A stretch of DNA of 64,000 nt, taken from assembly GCF_014697545.1 (NCBI RefSeq), contig NZ_JACJSA010000003.1, positions 310,001-374,000 on the forward strand, in the 5' to 3' direction. Positions within the stretch are counted from its first letter, which is position 1, and every line of letters begins with the position of its first letter. The notes under the pieces were generated by a model, which was not told the DNA's origin, ran no database searches, and saw nothing but the letters and a program-made list of their open reading frames with translations. This document shows, piece after piece, positions 1-8,122 of this stretch. The DNA comes from Oscillatoria sp. FACHB-1407 (GTDB lineage Bacteria > Cyanobacteriota > Cyanobacteriia > Elainellales > Elainellaceae). The translations under genes were made by a program, and so were the position numbers.

Positions 1-983
1 TGATCGAAGGCAGCTTTACCATTGGTGAATTAGTGGCATTTAATTCCTATCTATTGCTGCTGTTGCAACCGATTTTGTTAGTTGGCTTTGCGGCTCCTGT
101 GATTGCTCAAGCTGCTGCCTCTGCCGATCGCGTCTACGAAGTCGTAGATGCCCAGATCGAAATTCGCAATCGTCTCAATGCTATTCCCTTAAAAGATTGC
201 ATTGGGCGCATCACGTTTGAGAACGTCCATTTCCGCTATCCCGGTGCGACCACGGAAGCCCTCAAGGGCATCTCTTTTGAGACACGTCCGCGAGAACTGA
301 TTGCCGTTTTAGGCATCACCGGATCGGGCAAAAGCACGATCATGAACCTGATACCTCGTTTCTACGATGTCACCAAAGGCTCCATTCGCATTGATGGGGT
401 GGATGTGCGAGATCTGCAACTCGAAAGTTTGCGATCGCAAATTGGCATCGTCTTTCAGGAGACGACTCTCTTTTCCGGCACCCTGCGGGATAACATTGCC
501 TACGCTAAACCCAACGCCTCACTGGATGAAATTATCGCGGTTGCCAAAACGGCTCAAATTCACGACTTTATCGACAGCTTGCCAGAGGGCTACAACACCG
601 TCGTCGGAGAACGGGGCATTGGCTTGTCTGGTGGGCAAAAACAACGAGTGGCGATCGCCCGAACTCTTCTCACCGACTACCGCATTCTGATTCTGGACGA
701 CAGCACCTCCGCCGTTGATGCCAAAACGGCGAGTCAGATCCACGAAGCACTGGATGATCTAATGCGCCACAAAAACTGCACCAGTTTCGTGATCGCCCAA
801 CGCATCAGCACCATCAAAAACGCCGATCGCATCTTTTTAATGGATCAGGGCAAACTCGTCGCCTGCGGCACCCACGAGCAACTGATGCACACCAGCCCGC
901 TCTATGCCTTCATTCTGGAATCGCAAATGCAAAAAACAGGGACTACACCGCGATCGAGCCTGCTCAAGCATCCTCCATTTTGA
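1..983 (+). CDS. ABC exporter half-transporter, C-terminal part (degenerate-site subunit)
   Basis: Partial at the left edge; the reading frame is already open from base 3. The visible part is the end of the transmembrane domain (GELVAFNSY, two hydrophobic stretches) and a complete nucleotide-binding domain: Walker A GITGSGKST (312-338), signature LSGGQ (624-638), Walker B ILILD (684-698). The residue after Walker B, normally the catalytic glutamate, is aspartate (codon 699-701), and the H-loop residue is glutamine (798-800, IAQR rather than IAHR). In type IV exporters this pairing marks the degenerate-site subunit of a heterodimer; its intact LSGGQ would complete the partner's active site. 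The partner is expected upstream, outside the window. Substrate cannot be told. The frame ends at TGA 981-983. Confidence 0.93.
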   Translation, partial: IEGSFTIGELVAFNSYLLLLLQPILLVGFAAPVIAQAAASADRVYEVVDAQIEIRNRLNAIPLKDCIGRITFENVHFRYPGATTEALKGISFETRPRELIAVLGITGSGKSTIMNLIPRFYDVTKGSIRIDGVDVRDLQLESLRSQIGIVFQETTLFSGTLRDNIAYAKPNASLDEIIAVAKTAQIHDFIDSLPEGYNTVVGERGIGLSGGQKQRVAIARTLLTDYRILILDDSTSAVDAKTASQIHEALDDLMRHKNCTSFVIAQRISTIKNADRIFLMDQGKLVACGTHEQLMHTSPLYAFILESQMQKTGTTPRSSLLKHPPF

Positions 984-1066
984 GGAGGGAAATGGGGAAT
1001 AGGGAGTAGGGAATTCAGAAGCAAGGGATCTAGATCACCTGTAAGAGTGATTTTGTTGCCTTACTC

Positions 1067-1094
1067 TTGTCGCTCCTTCCCCATTGGCTACAAT
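1067..1094 (+). promoter_or_regulatory. Promoter of the predicted 6S RNA
   Basis: TTGTCG at 1067-1072 and TACAAT at 1089-1094 with a 16-base spacer form a good sigma-70-type promoter. Transcription would start about 1101, which is exactly where the closing stem of the predicted 6S RNA begins. Confidence 0.6.
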
Positions 1095-1100
1095 AGGGAA

Positions 1101-1290
1101 AGGTTCTACTGCGGCGTTGGTGACTGCCAATAACGTTTTATGATCTACAACTCTACTCATAAGGGGAGCAAGATGTTTCAGTGGCAGTAGACTGGGCAAG
1201 TACCCAGAAACTTAAAACTGGAGCCAAGAACCCCACCTGGATTTATCCAGGTCAAAAACTGAGGTAAGACGGCGTTGTGGGGAACTCATT
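1101..1290 (+). ncRNA. ssaA: 6S RNA (SsaA type)
   Basis: Seen: no plausible protein, a well-placed promoter upstream, and a 5' segment starting GTTCTACTGCGGCGTTGG (1103-1120) that pairs with the 3' segment ending GGCGTTGTGGGGAAC (1271-1285) over about 16 pairs with one bulged A and many G-U pairs. Inside are the segment CTTAAAACTG (near 1210), which resembles the conserved stretch of E. coli 6S RNA, and strong hairpins CCTGGAT/ATCCAGG (1236-1251) and CTGGG/CCCAG. T-rich sequence follows at 1293-1298. The length, about 185-190 nt, is that of known cyanobacterial 6S RNAs. 6S RNA binds RNA polymerase holoenzyme as a mimic of an open promoter. The identification is by structure and a short conserved segment, not by alignment. 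Confidence 0.72.
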
Positions 1291-1616
1291 AATTTTTTAT
1301 CCCTTGTCATTGCGACGAGGGAATTTTTGTTTAAGGACTGAGTGCTGAGTGATGGGGTTAGGGTGAAGGTTGCGTCACGCTTTGCAGGGCTGATGGAGTG
1401 TGGGGTGATAGCGTGACGGGGTGATCGGTGAACCGTAAAGACGCGATTAATTGCGTCTCTTTCCTCCACTCCCTCACTCTCCCACTCCTTTACTCCCTCC
1501 CTCTCCCACTCCCTCTTCCTTCCCTCCTCATACTTCAATTCAATTCTTTACTTTTCTCCACGGTACACGTTATAGTGGTTAAAGCGTAGTCGTTATGAGT
1601 TCATTCAAGTACATCT
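1291..1616. other. Gap between 6S RNA and NTRC: low-complexity tract
   Basis: No gene seen. It holds a near-palindrome AGACGCGATTAATTGCGTCT (about 1439-1458) of a kind common in cyanobacterial spacers, and a long pyrimidine-rich tract of CTCCCACTCC-like units (about 1460-1530). The antisense open frame over it is compositional. Confidence 0.6.
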
Positions 1617-3002
1617 ATGACAAACCCACCCGTTGAAAACGTTGTCATTATTGGTTCGGGTCCGGCGGGTTACACTGCCGCCATTTATGCCGCACGGGCA
1701 AACTTAAAACCATTTGTGTTTGAGGGATTTCAAGCAGGAGGGCTACCGGGTGGACAGCTAATGACCACGACCGAAGTCGAAAACTTTCCCGGTTTCCCAG
1801 CGGGTATCACCGGACCTAACTTGATGGATAACATGAAGGCTCAGGCAATTCGCTGGGGTGCAGAGTTGGTAACAGAAGATGTTACCCATGTAGATTTCAG
1901 TCAGCGTCCGTTTGTGATTCGCTCTGAAGAACGAGAAGTCAGAGCGCATAGTGTCATCATTGCTACAGGTGCAACAGCAAAACGATTGGGCTTGCCCTGC
2001 GAACGTCAATTCTGGAGCCGGGGCATTTCTGCCTGTGCGATTTGTGATGGGGCAACTCCGATCTTCCGCAGTGCTGAGTTAGCGGTTGTTGGTGGAGGTG
2101 ACTCTGCCGCCGAGGAGGCAGTTTACCTGACTAAGTACGGCTCTCATGTGCATTTGTTGGTGCGAGGCGAGAAGATGCGTGCCAGCAAAGCGATGCAAGA
2201 TCGGGTGTTGAGCAATCCTAAGATCACGGTTCACTGGAACACAACTGTCCTGGATGTGTTTGGTGAGGAAGATCACATGAAGGGATTAAGACTCCTGGAT
2301 GTGAAGACTAAAGAAGAGAGCGAGTTGCATGTTCGCGGCTTGTTCTACGCGATCGGGCACACTCCCAACACATCTCTCTTTAAAGGTCAGATTGAATTGG
2401 ATGATGTGGGTTACATCGTTACCAAACCCGGTTCAGTTGAAACCAATGTAGAAGGGGTTTACGCCGCAGGCGACGTGCAAGATCACGAGTTCCGTCAGGC
2501 AATCACGGCGGCGGGCACAGGCTGTATGGCAGCCATGTTGGCAGAACGTTGGTTGTCCGTGAATGGTTTGGCGCAAGAGTTTCATCAATCAGCCGACTCA
2601 GAGAAACCCGCTGAGGAGCACCACTACAAAACTGAAGAGGAGCAAGCGGCTGAGTTTGACCTCAATCGGACTCGTCATGTGGGTGGCTATGCGTTGCGGA
2701 AGCTGTATCACGAGAGCGATCGCCTGATTGTGGTGAAGTATGCCTCTCCCACTTGTGGTCCCTGTCATACGCTTAAGCCGATCCTGAGCAAGGTAGTGGA
2801 TGAGTTTGACGGTCAAGTTCACTACATCGAGATTGACATTGAAGAAGACCCCGACATTGCCGAGTCGGCGGGTGTTACCGGAACTCCCACTGTGCAGTTC
2901 TTTAAGGACAAAGCTCTGGTGACTCAACTCAAAGGCGTAAAGCCCAAGAGCCAATATCGGGAAACCATTCAAAGCAACTTGAACACGCCTGCCGTCGTTT
3001 AA
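1617..3002 (+). CDS. trxB: C-type NADPH-thioredoxin reductase (NTRC): TrxR-thioredoxin fusion
   Basis: 461 residues. The reductase part has the FAD motif [10 protein letters not shown] (13-22), the redox pair CAIC (140-143) and the NADPH-binding GGGDSA (159-164). A complete thioredoxin domain follows, with the active site CGPC at 380-383. This order and length are those of NTRC, found in cyanobacteria and chloroplasts, which uses NADPH to reduce 2-Cys peroxiredoxins and redox-regulated enzymes without a separate thioredoxin. ATG 1617 matches the family N-terminus. It appears monocistronic, with an intrinsic terminator at 3026-3068. Confidence 0.95.
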   Translation: MTNPPVENVVIIGSGPAGYTAAIYAARANLKPFVFEGFQAGGLPGGQLMTTTEVENFPGFPAGITGPNLMDNMKAQAIRWGAELVTEDVTHVDFSQRPFVIRSEEREVRAHSVIIATGATAKRLGLPCERQFWSRGISACAICDGATPIFRSAELAVVGGGDSAAEEAVYLTKYGSHVHLLVRGEKMRASKAMQDRVLSNPKITVHWNTTVLDVFGEEDHMKGLRLLDVKTKEESELHVRGLFYAIGHTPNTSLFKGQIELDDVGYIVTKPGSVETNVEGVYAAGDVQDHEFRQAITAAGTGCMAAMLAERWLSVNGLAQEFHQSADSEKPAEEHHYKTEEEQAAEFDLNRTRHVGGYALRKLYHESDRLIVVKYASPTCGPCHTLKPILSKVVDEFDGQVHYIEIDIEEDPDIAESAGVTGTPTVQFFKDKALVTQLKGVKPKSQYRETIQSNLNTPAVV

Positions 3003-3025
3003 GTCGCTGAACGTGAGGTGAATTT

Positions 3026-3068
3026 GAGCAGGATGGCGATCGCAACCGCGTAAACTGTCCTGCTTTTT
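3026..3068 (+). terminator. Intrinsic terminator after NTRC
   Basis: Arms AGCAGGA (3027-3033) and TCCTGCT (3058-3064) followed by TTTTT, 25 bases after the NTRC stop codon. The loop contains a HIP1-like GCGATCGC. Confidence 0.7.
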
Positions 3069-3205
3069 GCTTCTCCCTTTTTGCAGATGTTGGAGGTAAT
3101 AGCAGCCGATACAAGTGATACGGCACGAACCAGAAACCCTTCAGTTTCTAGGATTGTGTCTCTACATCACGTTGGCTGTGATCACACTGTTTTAAGGAGA
3201 AGTTT

Positions 3206-3430
3206 ATGAACAAGAAATTTGTAGGACTATTGTTAGGGCTGGGTTTGGCGGCTGTTTTAGGGGCATGTGCGGGTGGTGAAACATCATCTCCAACCGAGTC
3301 TCCTGCGGGAGCACCTGCCGATCCTGCTGTGGCACCGGAGTCTCCTGTTGACGCACCAGGCAAGGCTTCACCTACTGACTCTCCTTTACCTGGAGCAACA
3401 CCAACTCCTGCCACGTCTCCGTCGTCATAA
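3206..3430 (+). CDS. Small Pro/Ser-rich lipoprotein
   Basis: 74 residues. A positively charged MNKK start, a hydrophobic core and the lipobox LGAC put the lipidated cysteine at residue 21, so the mature protein is a membrane-anchored tail of about 54 residues rich in Pro, Ser, Ala and Thr, with repeated SP and PTP-like steps and no folded-domain signature. A clear Shine-Dalgarno AAGGAG lies just before ATG 3206. No family is recognised; low-complexity lipoproteins of this sort are common in cyanobacteria. An open frame overlaps it in another register but lacks these signals. Confidence 0.75.
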   Translation: MNKKFVGLLLGLGLAAVLGACAGGETSSPTESPAGAPADPAVAPESPVDAPGKASPTDSPLPGATPTPATSPSS

Positions 3431-3585
3431 AGGTTTCGCTTTTCCTCAAAGTTTTTCCATAAGGGGAACGGCTGGTTCAAGGCAACCCACACTCATCTGG
3501 TTTTGAGAGCCTGCGTTCATCGTTGGCAGCGACTCTCTTGATAGGATGGCTGTTGTGGGTTGTTTGTTTATAGTCAGTTCACAGC

Positions 3586-4266
3586 ATGCTGTTATTACAA
3601 TTCAGCACCTCGCACTACTGCCGCAAAGCTCGATTGGCATTGGGCTATAAGGGTATTGCGTTTGCTGTAGAAAATTTGACCCCTGGTGTTCATGCCTTAC
3701 GAGTCAAGCCTTTGACGGGAGCTACAACCCTGCCAGTGCTCTTGCCCCAAGTCGAGGGCAAACCTATCGCCATTGGAGATTCCACTCACATTTTGCAATT
3801 TTTGGAACAGGTTCAGCCTGACCCGCCGTTGTTGCCTGTGGATGAAGCCCTGACCCGTGAGGTTTGGTTACTAGAGGATTGGCTAGACGAAAGCATCGGT
3901 ACGGCAACTCGTTTCGTCTACTATGACTATCGGGCGGGCGAAGGGAAGCAGATTGACCCATCTCTAGCCAGTCAGGTGGTGATTCGAGTGGTGCGATCGC
4001 AATATGGTATGAATGCGGCACGGGTGCAGTTAGCAGCCGATCGCCTGAGTCGGGCACTGGAGATTTTAGGAGAACGGTGGCAGTCACAGCCTTATCTGGT
4101 CGGGGACTGCTTGACAGCGGCGGATATTGCAGCGGCGGCTCTGCTGAGTCCCCTGGCTCTCATTCCCCACTATCGCCAGACCTACCCATGGCTGTTTGAC
4201 CGCATTACCGAAATTCATTGCCGCTGCGGGGAACCTTTACCCCCCGGTTTAACCGTCAACTCATGA
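3586..4266 (+). CDS. Glutathione S-transferase family protein
   Basis: 226 residues, the usual GST length. The N-terminal thioredoxin-like half opens with a beta strand and the STSHYCRKARLAL segment, where GSTs place their catalytic Ser/Cys, followed by TLPVL (the cis-proline turn) and the glutathione-binding GDSTHIL. The all-alpha C-terminal half ends with a GDCLTAADIAAA motif, the N-capping box typical of the fold. The substrate is unknown. It overlaps the next gene by the four bases ATGA (4263-4266), so the two are probably translationally coupled. Confidence 0.88.
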   Translation: MLLLQFSTSHYCRKARLALGYKGIAFAVENLTPGVHALRVKPLTGATTLPVLLPQVEGKPIAIGDSTHILQFLEQVQPDPPLLPVDEALTREVWLLEDWLDESIGTATRFVYYDYRAGEGKQIDPSLASQVVIRVVRSQYGMNAARVQLAADRLSRALEILGERWQSQPYLVGDCLTAADIAAAALLSPLALIPHYRQTYPWLFDRITEIHCRCGEPLPPGLTVNS

Positions 4267-4640
4267 AAACGACGCTGATATTGCTGATATTTAGGAAGGG
4301 TATGGGACGTCAACATCGCTGGCTGATGTGGGGGTGGAGTGCGATCGCCGTTGCGTTGCTTTATACCGTTCCAGGAGCGATCGCCGCTGAAGTTGTTGCC
4401 GAGGCAACGCTTCCCCCTCCCGATGACCTACCCGAAGAAGTGGCACGAACGCAAATTATTTTAGAGGGGCGATCGCCTGTAGATGGTCGCCCGCTCACAG
4501 CAGCAGAGTATGCTGAACTGCAAGCTCAGTTAGAGGCTCGCGATCGCGCTCCGCTCTTACGTCGAGAGATTCGACAAGTCATCTTCCTGCTACAGTTTCG
4601 TCGCGGCATCTATGATCTGCTGCCGTTTTTACCAGAGTAG
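4263..4640 (+). CDS. Conserved hypothetical protein with signal peptide or membrane anchor
   Basis: 125 residues when started at ATG 4263, which overlaps the stop of the GST gene (ATGA); a longer frame opens at 4218 inside the GST gene and is less likely. It has a hydrophobic segment around residues 21-40 ending in an AIAAE-like cleavage site, then an acidic, glutamate-rich helix-forming region with TAAEYAELQAQLEAR, and a C-terminal segment RQVIFLLQFRRGIYDLLPF. No known domain is recognised. Coupling to a GST is the only functional hint. Confidence 0.7.
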   Translation: MKTTLILLIFRKGMGRQHRWLMWGWSAIAVALLYTVPGAIAAEVVAEATLPPPDDLPEEVARTQIILEGRSPVDGRPLTAAEYAELQAQLEARDRAPLLRREIRQVIFLLQFRRGIYDLLPFLPE

Positions 4641-4794
4641 GGAGAGGCAAGAGGGAAGAAGGATCAAGGATCAAGGATCAAGGATAAAAGGGAAGAGAAG
4701 ATGTAGGAATAAAGGGTGATGGGGTGATGGGTAAGAGATAAGAGGTGATAGTCTACTCCCTCTCTCCCCTACTCTCCCACTCTCTTACTCCCCT

Positions 4795-7050
4795 CTATGC
4801 GGCGATCGCAATTTGGCTAGCACTGAGGCTCGGTGCTCCTGCCAGCGTTGCCAGTTGAATGGCAGCTTGCCCGCCAGCACCGTCAACATCGAAGCTGAGA
4901 ACGCCGTTGTGATAGAGGAAGTTAGCACTACTGCCGATCGCGGTGTTGCCGTTAACAAAGATGCCTGTTGTGGCAGTGGCATCGGTGCTCAGGCTAACGC
5001 CGCTGACCAAGCCACCGCCAAATCCAGCGGCTGAGATGCGAATTATATCAGTATCATCAAAGTCAGTAATGGTGTCACCGCCATCTTGAAGCGTTCTGTA
5101 GACAAACGTGTCTTCGCTACCACCGCCCGTTAAGCGATCGCCTCCCTGACCACCCTCTAACACGTTGGCTCCGCCGTTGCCAATCAGGGTGTCCTTAAAG
5201 CGAGAACCAATGACGTTTTCAATGCTGTTGAGGGTGTCACGCTCGACGATCGCCCGATACCAGGCGTTACCCAGTTTGTTGTAACCCGCTGCGCTGGGAT
5301 GTAAGCCATCTGTGGTCAGGTCGCTCATGCTGAGGGAGCCACCTGCGTTAGCAAAGTAGACGTTTTTGCCTTCTGCGACCTTTTGGCTGACCAATCCCGG
5401 TAAGCGATTGTTAAAGTCTTTGGCGCGTTGATCGCGAGTACTGCTCTTTTGAATGGGGGCGATCGTTGAGACAACGACCATCGCACTGGGAGCCAGAGTG
5501 GCAATCCGATCAATTAACCCGCTGACTCGACTGAGAATGGTGCTGCCAGAGGCTGAGCCAGTGTCATTCGTGCCGATCATCAGCAACACGACATTCGGCT
5601 GATAGGTGTTGAGAATGCCCGTATTGACCAGGTCACGGATTTGAGTGACTGTCCAACCTGGATGTCCCTGGTGGTCGCGATCGCCCAAACTGCTGCCACC
5701 ATTGGACTGAGAGCCAACAAAGTCAATGTCGAGGTTGTCAGCAACAAAGTTTTGCCAGAGTTGGATGCGGTAAGCTCCAGGCACTGGGTTAACGGTGTGT
5801 TGCCCAGCCGTAATGGAATCGCCTAACGGCATAATGCGAGTTTGCGTGGCCGCGTCAAATAACGGACTGAGCACAACGCCCGTGTTTAGGTTGGCGACAA
5901 TGCCTCGTCCCGATTGGGCATAGGTTGCTGTATCGTTGCCCACGCCACCCTCGATGCGATCGTGCCCAACTCCACCATCTAGTGTGTCGTTGCCCTCTTG
6001 CCCGTACAGTGTGTCGTCTCCTGCCAAACCGTTGATGATGTTGTCGGCGGAGTTGCCATTAAGGATATTGTTGCCGCTGGTGCCGTTGATTGGAGGGTTG
6101 GTTGTCGGTGATGGACTGGGTGCTGGGGCACTAGTAGGGACAAACTCGATGTAGTCGATGCGAGAGTTTTCACCCGCCATCAATGTTCCCAAAATTTTGA
6201 AGCTGTCTCCAGGGGCGATCGCCAATCCAGCGGCGACAGTTCTCGTCCGAAAGGTTTGGCTGCTGGCGCGGCTATAGCCCAGTTCTTCGGTCAATTGCCA
6301 GCTATCGAGTTGCCCGCCGTTGCGCTCAACCGTGATTTGAGACTGTCCGTCACTTTCGTCATAGTAGCCAATCACCACATCATAAAATCCGGCTGCCCCG
6401 TTAAATGTGGTTGTCGCAGAGCCACCATCGCTGCTGCCGACCCTGATGAACTGACCATTAGAGGCAAAGCTACCCGACTCAATGACGTAGTTGGTGTGGC
6501 TCATAGACTCCGCCTCAATCCGCAATCGCGTTGGGGCAGGAGGGACCGGAGTGGGCGCGGGAGCAGGAGCAGGGACCGGAGTGGGCGCGGGAGCAGGAGC
6601 AGGGGCCGGACTGGGCGCGGGAGCAGGAGCAGGGGCAGGACTGGGGGAGGCGATCGGGATAAATTCGATGTAGTCAACTCGCGCGTTTTCTCCTGCCTGC
6701 TGAATGCCCAAGATATCGATGCTGCTGCCTTGAGCGATCGCCAGGTTAGACGCGATCGTGCGGCGTACAAAGTTATTGGAACCAGCACGGGTGTTGCCTA
6801 AGCTCTGGTTCAATGCCCAACTATCCAGTTGAGTGCCATTAACGTTAACGGTTAGCTGAGCCACCCCATCGCTTTCGTCGTAGTAGCCAATCACGACCTG
6901 ATAAGACCCACTCAGACCTGAGAAGACAGTGCTATACCCGCCTGTCGGACCGCTTAACATGGCGAGTGCCCCACCTGACGCAAACGACCCGGTTTCAACC
7001 ACTGCGTTTGTCAGGGTCATTTTTTCTGCTTCAAGTCGAATCGTACTCAT
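4795..7050 (-). CDS. Secreted SGNH hydrolase with two CBM-like domains and RTX repeats
   Basis: 751 residues from ATG 7050 (CAT 7048-7050), where the first CBM-like domain begins; a longer frame to 7179 adds an atypical basic leader. Order: CBM6/35-like domain 1 (about 5-133), Ala-Pro linker (134-173), CBM-like domain 2 (177-305; both share GYYDESDG and a DYIEF ending), linker, RTX nonapeptides of the GGxGND type (about 340-375), a GDSL/SGNH esterase domain (408-600: GDSI with Ser412, GTND with Asn495, Asp581 and His584 in DGLHP), and a second RTX/serralysin-like C-terminal segment. No Sec signal; the C-terminal RTX points to type I secretion. It probably deacylates a carbohydrate polymer outside the cell. 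The T1SS genes are not in view. Confidence 0.88.
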   Translation of the reverse strand: MSTIRLEAEKMTLTNAVVETGSFASGGALAMLSGPTGGYSTVFSGLSGSYQVVIGYYDESDGVAQLTVNVNGTQLDSWALNQSLGNTRAGSNNFVRRTIASNLAIAQGSSIDILGIQQAGENARVDYIEFIPIASPSPAPAPAPAPSPAPAPAPAPTPVPAPAPAPTPVPPAPTRLRIEAESMSHTNYVIESGSFASNGQFIRVGSSDGGSATTTFNGAAGFYDVVIGYYDESDGQSQITVERNGGQLDSWQLTEELGYSRASSQTFRTRTVAAGLAIAPGDSFKILGTLMAGENSRIDYIEFVPTSAPAPSPSPTTNPPINGTSGNNILNGNSADNIINGLAGDDTLYGQEGNDTLDGGVGHDRIEGGVGNDTATYAQSGRGIVANLNTGVVLSPLFDAATQTRIMPLGDSITAGQHTVNPVPGAYRIQLWQNFVADNLDIDFVGSQSNGGSSLGDRDHQGHPGWTVTQIRDLVNTGILNTYQPNVVLLMIGTNDTGSASGSTILSRVSGLIDRIATLAPSAMVVVSTIAPIQKSSTRDQRAKDFNNRLPGLVSQKVAEGKNVYFANAGGSLSMSDLTTDGLHPSAAGYNKLGNAWYRAIVERDTLNSIENVIGSRFKDTLIGNGGANVLEGGQGGDRLTGGGSEDTFVYRTLQDGGDTITDFDDTDIIRISAAGFGGGLVSGVSLSTDATATTGIFVNGNTAIGSSANFLYHNGVLSFDVDGAGGQAAIQLATLAGAPSLSASQIAIAA

Positions 7051-7426
7051 ATCCCGTCTCTTGCTACTAGGTTCATCAGAGCGATCGCCGAGGGGTTTAG
7101 TTGCCCTTCTCAGTAATTCCCCTGATACCAACCTAGCGACTGGGAAACCCTTGCCACCACAAAAACGGTATCTTTTCATACCATCTTTAAGGTTTGAGTC
7201 GCATACAACTCACCTTAAATTTCACCAGTGAAGCGTCAAAAGTCTCAGAAGATAAGGATTTTCAAACATCAAAGATTTGGTAACGGTCGCTTTTGATCCC
7301 ACCTTCTTTAAGAAGAACCGATGAAGCAATGGGTTAGTCGTACGATTTCATAATGCTTCTTTATGCAGGTAAAAACTTCTTTGTTTTTTGTTACCCTAGT
7401 TAAACTGATTAGTTGAGGATTTATTT

Positions 7427-7597
7427 ATGCCCTACACCACAGAAGAAGGCGGTCGTTTGAATAATTTTGCAAACGAGCCAAAGATGTATCAGGCAGAACC
7501 TCCTACCCAAGGTCAAAAGATGGTTTATGCCATCCTTGGGATTGGTGGTCTTGCTCTGGTCGGTGGCTTAATTTTTATTGCCTTCTCCGTGTCGTAG
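7427..7597 (+). CDS. psb34: Psb34 (ssl1498-family, HLIP-like photosystem II assembly protein)
   Basis: 56 residues, too short for the usual ORF cut-off. The N-terminus MPYTTEEGGRLNNFA and the following EPKMYQAEPP segment match the ssl1498/Psb34 family, which binds photosystem II assembly intermediates through its single transmembrane helix (here about residues 35-53, MVYAILGIGG then ALVGGLIFIAF). ATG 7427 is preceded by a weak GAGGAT-like ribosome site. Upstream GTTACCCTAGTTAAACT (about 7389-7405) loosely resembles the HLR1 site of the high-light regulator RpaB; this is only a suggestion. Monocistronic, with a strong terminator downstream. Confidence 0.88.
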   Translation: MPYTTEEGGRLNNFANEPKMYQAEPPTQGQKMVYAILGIGGLALVGGLIFIAFSVS

Positions 7598-7654
7598 TTG
7601 TCCTTACTTAATACATTCTTAAGAAATAAATCTTAATAGATTGAGGAATGATAG

Positions 7655-7692
7655 CAGTGGGTGTAAGGCTTAGCTTTGCACCCACTGTTTTT
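7655..7692 (+). terminator. Intrinsic terminator after psb34
   Basis: Arms CAGTGGGTG...TTGCACCCACTG (7655-7687), then TTTTTG. A 9-12 bp stem and a U-run, 58 bases after the stop codon. Confidence 0.85.
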
Positions 7693-7727
7693 GTTGAAGA
7701 GATTCAAAAATTGGGCTTCCATAGCTA

Positions 7728-7992
7728 ATACCAAATTAATGGGATCAAGGCAGATGTCGGTAGGGGCAGGTTTAGCGGTTTACTAACGGCCAACCCAAGA
7801 ATTTATCTGCAAAACCCGCCCCTGCGAGCGTCCGCATTTGCACTGGAAACCATTTAAATCGGGATAACATGAATTCGGGAGAAGGATTTTGGGAGTTGAA
7901 ACTGCTGCTACAGACGCAAACCCTGCATTGTCCAGAGTCCGCGTCGGCGGACTTAGCTCCCATAGCCGCGAATTCATTCGCCAGGTGTTCAA
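7728..7992. repeat. Dispersed repeats: TAGGGGC...CCCGCCCCT unit and AGTCCGC hairpin unit
   Basis: About 7752-7830 is a GGTAGGGGCAGG...CCCGCCCCTGCG unit related to copies at 55919-56001 and 57688-57738. About 7935-7990 contains AGTCCGCGTCGGCGGACTT followed by ATAGCCGCGAATTCATTCGC, repeated almost base for base at 24735-24797; AGTCCGC and GCGGACT form a hairpin. Small open frames on either strand here are not credible genes. Confidence 0.75.
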
Positions 7993-8122
7993 CCCGTTTG
8001 ATCTCTATAGATGGGAAGAGAGCAGAACAGACAGCAGCGATCTTATCCTGACCTGAATCGAAAGACTTGGAAGAGGGTTATAACCTCATTAATTTCCGTC
8101 GTTCTGATTGCGGTGTCTCGCT

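Noticed and set aside
1212..1538. Minus-strand frame over the 6S RNA 3' end and the CT-rich tract
   Set aside because: Its sequence is Glu/Arg/Lys-rich from low-complexity DNA, and it lacks a ribosome site and any recognisable domain.
6256..6801. 181-codon plus-strand frame opposite the SGNH gene
   Set aside because: It is Gly/Arg-rich and arises from the Ala/Pro linker codons of the true gene on the other strand.
7389..7405. HLR1 (RpaB-binding) site before psb34
   Set aside because: GTTACCCTAGTTAAACT has only part of the tandem consensus, so it is noted in the gene entry but not listed as a site.
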